Positions 48,491-56,942 of a stretch of 64,000 nt of DNA are shown here, one piece after another; the first letter of the stretch is position 1, and each line of letters begins with the position of its first letter. The DNA lies in the IMG/VR virus record IMGVR_UViG_3300035698_009061, positions 1 through 64,000 of that record, one strand, 5' to 3'. The translations under genes were made by a program, and so were the position numbers. Source of the DNA: a virus. A model generated the notes under the pieces. It saw only the letters and a program-made list of their open reading frames with translations. It was not told where the DNA came from and ran no database searches.

Positions 48491-50063
48491 TTTAATTACT
48501 CGAAGTATTAATTTTATTAATGGACTAAAAATTAGTGCAAATAGTATATTTACGTCTATTAAACATATTATATTACCAGATACGGGAGCAGCTGATTTTA
48601 CTGGTACAATAAATATTGTAGCTAGTATTACTGGAGGAATTACAAATCAACAAGATTTTACAATTACTTTAGAAAATGCTGAAGGTGCTCCTTTAAGTAA
48701 TGGTTCTAGATTTTTAATTAGTATTAGAGATGCAGATGATTCAACTATAATAGCTTCTGCTGAATATGCTATAGGTGATGTAATAGGTACTAATGCACCA
48801 TCTGCTGAATCTAACTGGGTAGATGATGTTGAGTCTAATATAACTACGCCTTTGACAATAACGAACGGTATGGTACTTAATTTTGCTATGACTGATTGGC
48901 TTATTGCTAGTGGTACTATTGAGACACATCCTTCTCGTAATTTAGAAATGGTTATTCAAGCGTCTAATGGGGCTTCAAGTCTTTCTTCAGAGGTGAATGA
49001 TACTTTCGAGTATAATTATAATTTATTTGAATATACTACAACTAAATCTGGTACACATACTAATACCATAAATACAACAAGTACAGATTTTGTTATAGTT
49101 TTGTGGGGTGATGATACATCTCAAGTTTCAAGTATGGGTGTATCAACACCTGCATTAACAAAATCATATTCTGACTCAACTAGTAAAACTATTAAAATAT
49201 ATATTGTTGATGGTGTTTTAATAAGGCAAGTAAGAATGTTTACACAATCTATAACTAGTATAGGTGCATTTAATGGTGCTAGTGTTTTACAATTTAGAGT
49301 TACATCTTCATCTTTACTTACTGCCCCACCTGATGCTTCAATGCCTTCTTGTGTAGATTATGATTTTTGGAATTGTGATTTACAAACTTGTCCTGATAAT
49401 GTTAACTGTGGAATAGGTCGTGTAAGATTAGATTATAATAATAATATTGTACTTAATTCAACATGGGATTTAGATACTGTTAAAGATTTATATATACAAT
49501 ATTGTGCATTAACTTCTATACCTGCTAATTGGTTAACAGATAGTATTGAAGATTTATATTTTAGAAACAATAGTATTGTTTCATTACCTTCAGTAACACT
49601 TGCCAATATTCAAAGAGTTAGTGCTGAATTTAACGATTTAATATCTTTTCCATTATCAACATCTACATCTTGGACTGACATATTATTAAGTGCTAATGAA
49701 TTAGTAAGTGTACCTGTATTAAATTATGAAAACGCAACTAATATAAGACTTGATAACAATAAAATTGAAGATGTATCCAGTAGTGCAGATTTTTCTAATG
49801 CAATTACGTTATATTTTAGTTCAAATGCTACTTTAGTAACATGGACAAATACAGTTGAAAATACATTTGTTACATTTAAAATATTAAATTGTAATTTACC
49901 TGAATCAGAAGTTGATCAAATTATTGCTCAAGCACGTACTAGTTATGATGCCGTTAATAGAGCTATTGATATTGATTTAGCAGGAAATTCTGCACCCTCT
50001 TCTACAGGTATTGCAGATGCTACCTATTTAAATAATAATGGTTGTTCAATAACACATTCATAA
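48483..50063 (+). CDS. Tail protein with leucine-rich repeats, 526 aa, TTG start
   Basis: N-terminal Ig-like beta domains (TGTINIVASITGGITNQ, FRFTIT-type strands) are followed from about residue 300 by leucine-rich repeats: LYIQYCALTSIPANWL, DLYFRNNSIVSLPSV, RVSAEFNDLISFPLS, NIRLDNNKIEDVSS. The cap ESEVDQIIAQARTSYDAV and PSSTGIADATYLNNNG is the usual end of LRR proteins in Bacteroidota and their phages. LRR surfaces bind proteins or glycans, so host recognition is likely. No ATG exists near the start; TTG at 48483 overlaps the previous stop. Confidence 0.75.
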   Translation: MDNLITRSINFINGLKISANSIFTSIKHIILPDTGAADFTGTINIVASITGGITNQQDFTITLENAEGAPLSNGSRFLISIRDADDSTIIASAEYAIGDVIGTNAPSAESNWVDDVESNITTPLTITNGMVLNFAMTDWLIASGTIETHPSRNLEMVIQASNGASSLSSEVNDTFEYNYNLFEYTTTKSGTHTNTINTTSTDFVIVLWGDDTSQVSSMGVSTPALTKSYSDSTSKTIKIYIVDGVLIRQVRMFTQSITSIGAFNGASVLQFRVTSSSLLTAPPDASMPSCVDYDFWNCDLQTCPDNVNCGIGRVRLDYNNNIVLNSTWDLDTVKDLYIQYCALTSIPANWLTDSIEDLYFRNNSIVSLPSVTLANIQRVSAEFNDLISFPLSTSTSWTDILLSANELVSVPVLNYENATNIRLDNNKIEDVSSSADFSNAITLYFSSNATLVTWTNTVENTFVTFKILNCNLPESEVDQIIAQARTSYDAVNRAIDIDLAGNSAPSSTGIADATYLNNNGCSITHS

Positions 50064-50455
50064 TGGTTAGTTTATATATAGGTACAATTAATAATAACCA
50101 AAATAGGTTATCAAAAGGGTGGCTTGTTGTTGAAATTAACAAAGCCAGTATAGCTTTTAAACTACCTATTTTTTCGTATCCTGACACTAAAAAATATAGA
50201 GTTGAAAAAGAAATTGATAATAATTTTTTAATAAAAGATGGTAATATGCCAGAAGTAACTTATAAATATGTTGATTTAGTAAATTCTCAAACACTTGTAA
50301 GTTTATTATCTTTTATTGTAGACCCTGTAGACGTTGTAAATTTAGCAGAAGAATTAAATATTACAATGTCTAAAAATACATCAAATAGTGATATAGTAAA
50401 ACAATTTCCAAAAAATGCTATATTACTTGTAAATTTACCATATAAAGAACGATAA
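50063..50455 (+). CDS. Small tail-module protein, 130 aa
   Basis: The ATG at 50063 overlaps the LRR gene stop (TAATG); an in-frame TTG further upstream is rejected. Beta-strands (LYIGTINNNQNRL, WLVVEINKASIAFKL) then helices (LVSLLSFIVDPVDVVNLAEEL). It ends one base before the start of the stabilization gene, so all three are coupled. Not recognised. Confidence 0.6.
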   Translation: MVSLYIGTINNNQNRLSKGWLVVEINKASIAFKLPIFSYPDTKKYRVEKEIDNNFLIKDGNMPEVTYKYVDLVNSQTLVSLLSFIVDPVDVVNLAEELNITMSKNTSNSDIVKQFPKNAILLVNLPYKER

Positions 50456-53400
50456 TGCAGTTAAAAGGTAATAAAGACGATTTTTCTCCTTTAAGTTCTG
50501 AAACACTTAGTTGGAGAAAAGCTAAGAATATTGTTCTTAGTGGAGAAAGTAATGATGTAGAAAATGAACCTGGTTTTGACGGTTTAGAAGACGCCCCTTA
50601 TCCTATTTGCGGGGTTCTTGGTACGCCTAAAGAATACATTATTTATTCTACTAATAATACAGATAACGAAATTGCTGTTGTAAGAGGTGGTGTTTATACT
50701 GTTATAATTAATAGTCAATTATTGTCTTTAAACACAGATAACCCTATTCGAGGGTCTTTTCGTTATATGTTTAATGGTAATTTAGTTATAGCGTGGGTAG
50801 ATGGTGTTCAAACTGGACATAATAAACCTAGAATTTTAAATGTAGATTGTTTACCTTTTGAATTAGATATTAATAATGATTTTGTTAATGCTGATGATAT
50901 TAATTTATTAAACATTTTTCCTAATTATACTGTTCCTGTAATTAATGTAAGAGAAATTAGAGATACGGGTGGTAACTTAGCTACAGGTTCATATTCTATA
51001 TTTACAGCATATGAATTATCTGATGGTAGTATTACAAGCTGGTCTGCATTATCTAATCCTGTACCTATTGTTTTAAGTAATGATGGTGATACTTTTGTTG
51101 AATATGATGGTGATCCTGCCGATCAATTTAGTACAAAATCTATTGTAATTGATTTTTCAAACCTCGACAATTCCTATGAATTTATCATTATTGGTATTAG
51201 TACGTCTATAGCGCAAGAAATTCAAACCTATAGGGTCACTAAAATCGCTATACAGCAAGCTGATAGCGTTGAATACGTCTTAACTACGCTTTTAGACGCT
51301 GAATTAATTGATTTAGGTAGTGTATTAGTTTCAAATGCAATATACGACGGTGCGGAAGCTATAGACGTTATAAATGACAGATTAGTTTTAGCGCACGTTA
51401 AAGAAATAAGAGATTTAGACTATCAAAAATACGCCAATAATATTAAAGTAAAATGGCGAAAACAAACTGTTGTAAGTTTAAATACTATAAATAAGACATT
51501 TAAAGAAGGTACAGTAGTTTATAATAAAAAAGGATTTCAAGGTGACGAAGTATACGCATTGTATATTGCACTAGTTTTAAAAAATGGTGAACGTACTAAA
51601 GCTTATCATATCCCTGGTAGGTCTGCAATAGCATTACCATATACAGATAATAATTATTTAGAAAATGCTTTATTAACTGAACTTGGTCCAGATAATTATA
51701 ATTATATTAATAGACTATATGCACAAGAATTAAGTGATACTGCAAAAGCACATGAAATTTATGATACTGCACGTATTGATAGACGTATGGGATATTGGGA
51801 AAATCAAACTGAAATTTATCCTGATACAGACGATTTTGATGTTGTAGATTCAGGTGGTGTAATTGGTAATATTCGTAGTGCAAAAGTTAGACATCATAAA
51901 ATGCCTAGCTTAAAAAAACTTAGTGATTGGGGTATACCGCACGTTACAAGAAATACTGTAAGTACTAATTTAAGTAGAGAATTTCATATTCTTGTAGACG
52001 ATCATGTTTCACAACCTTCTGAAGTAGATAGTTGTCGTAATATTAAATTTAGATATTTTGATACTGCATATTGTGTTCCATCTCTTATTACAGATAAAGC
52101 TCTTAACGGTCATAATGCTAATTGGGTATTGTCTTTTGATGATGATGAATTAGTATTTTATTGTCGTAGTATGGCAACACAGACTGTAGATTTAATTATA
52201 GATTTTGATTTTAATATTATTAGTGGTGCAATTAATGTTATTAGTGTATTTCGGTTAGAGCAGTATAGTCAAGATGGTGTTTTATTAGCTACACACGCAG
52301 CAGAAAATGTTGGTGGTGTAGTACCTTCTGCTTTAAATGTTAGTGTAGGAATTAATGATATTGACGTAAGTGTATATGATTATTTTAAAATTAGATTTGC
52401 TCACACTGCACCTACAGTCGAATTTACAAGTGATCATAATGGTACTGATGGAGAATTAGTTCCACCATCATCTTCAAGGGCGAACCCTGTTATTAAAATT
52501 GTACCTAGTGCTGTTACTAACACATATGATTTTAGTCAGAGTGAAATAGATACAACTGTATTAGGTATTGCATTAGAAGATATATATTTCCCCCCTGAAA
52601 TTAAAGCAGAAATACAAGGATTTGAAATACTGTATGCTAAAAGAGATGCTAACAATAGATTAATTTTTGATCAATCTATTCTTACTACATTTACTGATAA
52701 TAGAATTGATAGTAATAGTATTATAAATACAGGAGAAGATGATTTTAGATTTCACGGTTTTGATTCTCTTAAAACTAAACCTGGAAATTTTCCTGCATAT
52801 TTTAAGCAACAACTATATGGTTTTGCATTAGATGAAACTGATTTGTTAGTAAATAACAATTATAATTTTTTAACATCTAATGAAACTTTTGGAAATGGCT
52901 ATAAAGGGGCTTTTCAATTGCGTATTCTTGATGAACTTTTATATGTACCTAGAAATACTACAGGTTATATTAATAATGCTAATAGTGAAGAAATATTATG
53001 GGGAAAATTTAATGAAAATATGCGATTTAAACCCGTATATTCACATAGATTTGCTTGGTCTAGAGGAGATAATAATTTGTTAGTAAATGTAATATTAAAT
53101 CCTTATGGTACTATTGGTAATCTTATGTATTACAAAAATGATATTTATAAAGATTTTTATAATCAACAATTAGTTCGTACAGGAAAAATTTATTTTATTA
53201 ACGATAATGATACATACGAAGTTAAAAATGAAAATGGTGGTGATATTTTTATAAACGGTCATGGATTTGAACGTAGGTCTGCAGGAAATACGTATTTTAC
53301 ATATATACCTGTAGAAAGTGCAGCAAATATTGGTTTAAGATTTGATGACGTTAATAATAATATTCAATCTTACCCTAAAGAAGATGATTTAGCATTAGTT

Positions 53401-54693
53401 GATGATAGTCTTTATTTATATAATGAAGATTATTCACAATTAAATTATTTAAAAAGTGCTTTTCCATATAATCCTTCTACAGATTGTGTAGCAATTCAAG
53501 ATATATTTCCAAGTAAAATTGCATTATCTATACCTAGCACTAGAGAAGAATATGAATTAACATGGCGTGTGTTTCTTATTAATGATTATTATGAAATGCC
53601 TAAAAAACGTGGTAACATTGTTGCCGTATGCGCCTTTGGAGATAGGTTAATGATACATCTTGAACACGGGTTGTATGTAACTGCTGCAAGAGCTACTATT
53701 AATGTTGGTGCAGAAAATGCTAATATTGGTTACGGTGAAATTTTTGAATATGAACCAAAAGAAGTTCTTAACGATGCTATTGGGGAATTAGGACTAGCTG
53801 ATAAGTTTGGTTTTGTATTGTGTAGACATGGTTATTTGTTTGTATCATCTAATGAAGGTTTTATAGTACAATATGATGGTGCTGTTAAAATTCTTAGTAA
53901 TGAAGGACGTAGAGTATTTTTTAAAGATAATCTACCTAAAGCTAATTCAACTTCTGATAATCCTATGGGTGTTGGTGGGTTTACTGTAGGTTTTGATACA
54001 GTTTATAATAGACTTCTTGTTACTAAAAATAAAACATCTGAACCAGAACGTGAATTTACTGTTTCATATGACTTTGGAAGAAAAATGTGGGTGTGTGAAC
54101 ATGACTATATTCCTAATCTATATTTTAGAACATCTCAACGTTTATATTCTGTTAGAAATAATATTAATGGTAATGAATATAAAATTTATGGTCATAATTC
54201 AAAAACTGAATTAAAACGAGGACAATTTTATGAAGACGAAAGATTTGGAAGTTATATAGATTTGTTGTTTAATTCTCCTGATGCGGGTACATTTGTATTA
54301 CAAGCTATTCAATGGATTTCAGAAGTGTATAATAGTGCTAGAGGTGCAAGTCCACAAGATACTATTACACATATTACTATTTATACTGATACGCAATGTA
54401 CTGGACGTATTCCTATAGATGGAGATTATGTTCCTTGGTTTGATAATAACGTTGCTTTTGATAAAGGTGAGTGGCGGTTTAATGAAATACGTGATTTTGT
54501 TATTGATCCTACTGTATTTTTAATTAATGATGATGGTGAAGTTAATACTACTAATATAAATTTGTTGAAGAATTGGTTTGATTTGTCAGAAATTATTAGT
54601 AAATTCATAATAGTTAGATTGGAGTATACAACAAATACTCCTAGAACATTTCGTTTACTTGATGTAAAACCAATTGCAATAAAAACTCTTTAA
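50455..54693 (+). CDS. Tail stabilization/muzzle protein (P22 gp10-like), 1,412 aa
   Basis: The largest complete tail protein here. Its N-terminus (SSETLSWRKAKNIVLSGESN, then NEPGFDGL) follows the family pattern for P22 gp10-like proteins of crAss-like phages, which plug the tail and anchor fibres. Most of the sequence is beta-rich, with repeated Asn/Asp-rich turns as in beta-propellers. The C-terminal third includes IVAVCAFGDRLMIHLEHGLYV and FVLCRHGYLFVSSNEGFIVQ, propeller-like blades. An uninterrupted frame of this length using the standard code supports the absence of stop-codon recoding. Confidence 0.82.
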   Translation: MQLKGNKDDFSPLSSETLSWRKAKNIVLSGESNDVENEPGFDGLEDAPYPICGVLGTPKEYIIYSTNNTDNEIAVVRGGVYTVIINSQLLSLNTDNPIRGSFRYMFNGNLVIAWVDGVQTGHNKPRILNVDCLPFELDINNDFVNADDINLLNIFPNYTVPVINVREIRDTGGNLATGSYSIFTAYELSDGSITSWSALSNPVPIVLSNDGDTFVEYDGDPADQFSTKSIVIDFSNLDNSYEFIIIGISTSIAQEIQTYRVTKIAIQQADSVEYVLTTLLDAELIDLGSVLVSNAIYDGAEAIDVINDRLVLAHVKEIRDLDYQKYANNIKVKWRKQTVVSLNTINKTFKEGTVVYNKKGFQGDEVYALYIALVLKNGERTKAYHIPGRSAIALPYTDNNYLENALLTELGPDNYNYINRLYAQELSDTAKAHEIYDTARIDRRMGYWENQTEIYPDTDDFDVVDSGGVIGNIRSAKVRHHKMPSLKKLSDWGIPHVTRNTVSTNLSREFHILVDDHVSQPSEVDSCRNIKFRYFDTAYCVPSLITDKALNGHNANWVLSFDDDELVFYCRSMATQTVDLIIDFDFNIISGAINVISVFRLEQYSQDGVLLATHAAENVGGVVPSALNVSVGINDIDVSVYDYFKIRFAHTAPTVEFTSDHNGTDGELVPPSSSRANPVIKIVPSAVTNTYDFSQSEIDTTVLGIALEDIYFPPEIKAEIQGFEILYAKRDANNRLIFDQSILTTFTDNRIDSNSIINTGEDDFRFHGFDSLKTKPGNFPAYFKQQLYGFALDETDLLVNNNYNFLTSNETFGNGYKGAFQLRILDELLYVPRNTTGYINNANSEEILWGKFNENMRFKPVYSHRFAWSRGDNNLLVNVILNPYGTIGNLMYYKNDIYKDFYNQQLVRTGKIYFINDNDTYEVKNENGGDIFINGHGFERRSAGNTYFTYIPVESAANIGLRFDDVNNNIQSYPKEDDLALVDDSLYLYNEDYSQLNYLKSAFPYNPSTDCVAIQDIFPSKIALSIPSTREEYELTWRVFLINDYYEMPKKRGNIVAVCAFGDRLMIHLEHGLYVTAARATINVGAENANIGYGEIFEYEPKEVLNDAIGELGLADKFGFVLCRHGYLFVSSNEGFIVQYDGAVKILSNEGRRVFFKDNLPKANSTSDNPMGVGGFTVGFDTVYNRLLVTKNKTSEPEREFTVSYDFGRKMWVCEHDYIPNLYFRTSQRLYSVRNNINGNEYKIYGHNSKTELKRGQFYEDERFGSYIDLLFNSPDAGTFVLQAIQWISEVYNSARGASPQDTITHITIYTDTQCTGRIPIDGDYVPWFDNNVAFDKGEWRFNEIRDFVIDPTVFLINDDGEVNTTNINLLKNWFDLSEIISKFIIVRLEYTTNTPRTFRLLDVKPIAIKTL

Positions 54694-54696
54694 AAT

Positions 54697-56862
54697 ATGT
54701 ATGCAGTTCCTAAACGTAGTTATGGTGGTAGTTTCTTTAGTGGTGCTATGGGTGGTGTAGGTACAGGTGCTGAAGTTGGTAATGCTATAGCCCCTGGAAA
54801 AAAAGGTGCCGCTATTGGTGCAGGTATTGGTTTTTTAGCGGGTGGTATTGGTAGTATTTTTGATGCGAAAGCTCAAGAACAAGAACGTATGCGTGTTGAA
54901 GCTGAAGCTGAACGTATGCGTTTAGAAAATGAAGAAATGATGTCTAGGCAAATCATAAATAATTATCCTACAAGAGGGTTTAATGGTGCGTCTTATTATG
55001 CTAAATACGGTGCTAAAATTCCTACTATGGGGATGGGTGGTGCTATGGGTGGTAAAATGGTGCCTGAAGGTAATGGTGCGCAACGTATTGTGGGAGATAC
55101 TCATGAACAAGATACAAATAATGATGGTAGATCAGGTGTTACATTATCCGATCCTAGTGGTAATCCTGCTGTAGAAGTTGAAGATAAAGAAGTAGTAGTT
55201 GAAGATAAAGTATTTAGTACAAGACTTACTTTACCTAATGGTGTAACATTTGCTGATGCAGCTGCAGAAGTAGCTAAATCTCCAGCTTATATTAAGTTTA
55301 AAAAAGAAGAAAAGGAGTCTAAAGAATATATGACTTCAGGTGATGTACATAAAATAAATTCTGGTAAGCATATTGCAGAGAATATGAAAAATCCTATGGA
55401 GGAACTTTTTCAGATGCAAGAAATGGTTAAACAGCAAGAAGGTGTAAGTAATCCTGGAGAACAACAAGGTCAACAAAGTCCACAAGCACCTCAACAAGCA
55501 CCTATGGGTGCTAATGAACAACAACCGCAACAAGGACAAATGGCTACACCTATGGGTGCTTATGGTACACGTGTACCTAAGTATGCTTACGGAAATAATA
55601 AAGATGGAAAAGACGATATTGTTTATGGTTTACTTCGTGGATTAGAAGGTTTTGATTCGCCTAATGACAATGGAATACCATTTAGACAAGATAATATTGA
55701 TGTAGCAAGAGGTGCGCCCGCTTCTTCTGATGATAGTATATATAGTGATTTTGATTTTAAAGAGATAAGTAGGGCGTATAATAAAATAAGTGGTTTAGGA
55801 AAATTACCAAATAAAACAAAAACTAAAGACCCTGCACCTTATAAAACATCTACGGCTGGTCCTACTGCTACACAAGATAATAGTATTATGTCTGCAGAAT
55901 CATTAACAAGAACTCGTGAAGATCTTGCTAAAATTAGTGGATTGTCAATGAGTCCATCTATGCGTAGATTTAAAAAGGAGTATAATACTGATGCTTCTAC
56001 AAATGCTCCATATAAAGCAAAACAAGATAATGTACCGTATGCAGTGTCTGAAGATGGTATTATTTCAGACGAAGTTTTAGAGATACTACGAAAAGATTTT
56101 GCTAAAACTAGTGGATTAGTTCCTGGTAAAAAACCTGAAGAATCCATGAAAAAGATGGAAAAAATTGGACCTACAATTTTAGATAATAACTTAGATAAAA
56201 GCTTAAAATTACCTACAACTAAAACTACTACACCTACAGAGAATGCAGCAAAAAATATAAATTTTGATCGTATTTCTGAAATGGCTGGTAGATTTAGTGA
56301 TAATATTCTTAATAGAACGCTTACAAATAATACTCCAAAATTTCCTACTCCTGAATTAGCAAAAGTTGTTCCTACATCTGGTGATATTAATACATCAGAT
56401 ATTAGAAATAATATGCTATCTGCACAAAAGTCGGCTAATAAAGCTACTAGAAATGCAGGTGGGTCTTCTAGTGCGCAATCTAATAGAATTGCCGCTAACC
56501 TTGCTGCCACAATAAAAGGACAAACTGATCTTGAAGGTCAAGTAAATAGAGCTGAACAACAACAAAAAGAGCGTAATATGATAAATGCTCAGACTGTTAT
56601 AAATAAGAATACAGATACAATAAACGATTTTAGAACTAATAGTTTGGTTGTAAGACCCGATGCTATACAAGGAAGAAAATCGGAGAATTATGCTAATATG
56701 TCAGAAGATTTAACTGCTGCGCGTATTGATAATAATCAACGTATTCTTGATAGGCAAACTATTGAAATGATAATGATTAAATACCGTGATAGCGGTGTTT
56801 GGGATAGAAAAGCTACACCGTGGTTAAAAGAATTTATAAAAAATCAAGAACAATCTACGTAA
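54697..56862 (+). CDS. Internal virion protein with glycine zipper, 721 aa
   Basis: Residues 10-50 form a glycine zipper (GGSFFSGAMGGVGTGAEVGN, then GAAIGAGIGFLAGGIGSIF), a motif of membrane-inserting proteins. A Met/Arg/Glu helix follows, then a conserved beta core (GNPAVEVEDKEVVVEDKVFS) and Gln/Pro-rich linkers (QQGQQSPQAPQQAPMG). The C-terminal part is a long polar helix (NRAEQQQKERNMINAQTVIN). Ejected cargo proteins of short-tailed phages have this mix. The location, right after the stabilization gene, matches the cargo genes of crAss-like phages. Confidence 0.65.
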   Translation: MYAVPKRSYGGSFFSGAMGGVGTGAEVGNAIAPGKKGAAIGAGIGFLAGGIGSIFDAKAQEQERMRVEAEAERMRLENEEMMSRQIINNYPTRGFNGASYYAKYGAKIPTMGMGGAMGGKMVPEGNGAQRIVGDTHEQDTNNDGRSGVTLSDPSGNPAVEVEDKEVVVEDKVFSTRLTLPNGVTFADAAAEVAKSPAYIKFKKEEKESKEYMTSGDVHKINSGKHIAENMKNPMEELFQMQEMVKQQEGVSNPGEQQGQQSPQAPQQAPMGANEQQPQQGQMATPMGAYGTRVPKYAYGNNKDGKDDIVYGLLRGLEGFDSPNDNGIPFRQDNIDVARGAPASSDDSIYSDFDFKEISRAYNKISGLGKLPNKTKTKDPAPYKTSTAGPTATQDNSIMSAESLTRTREDLAKISGLSMSPSMRRFKKEYNTDASTNAPYKAKQDNVPYAVSEDGIISDEVLEILRKDFAKTSGLVPGKKPEESMKKMEKIGPTILDNNLDKSLKLPTTKTTTPTENAAKNINFDRISEMAGRFSDNILNRTLTNNTPKFPTPELAKVVPTSGDINTSDIRNNMLSAQKSANKATRNAGGSSSAQSNRIAANLAATIKGQTDLEGQVNRAEQQQKERNMINAQTVINKNTDTINDFRTNSLVVRPDAIQGRKSENYANMSEDLTAARIDNNQRILDRQTIEMIMIKYRDSGVWDRKATPWLKEFIKNQEQST

Positions 56863-56894
56863 ATACTATTGCTATTTACGTAAAAAATATTAAT

Positions 56895-56922
56895 GCTCTA
56901 CACTATACAGTGTAGGGCTTTT
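56895..56922 (+). terminator. Rho-independent terminator
   Basis: A 10-bp stem (56895-56904 with 56909-56918; one G-T), four-base loop, then TTTT. It divides the internal protein gene from the two giant genes that follow. Confidence 0.8.
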
Positions 56923-56942
56923 CTCGTTATAAAAACATTAAT

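Noticed and set aside
55839-56510. A long hydrophobic antisense frame of 223 codons
   Set aside because: It lies wholly opposite the 721-aa internal virion protein; its Leu/Val/Ser composition is what the opposite strand of Asn/Lys/Asp/Thr codons produces.
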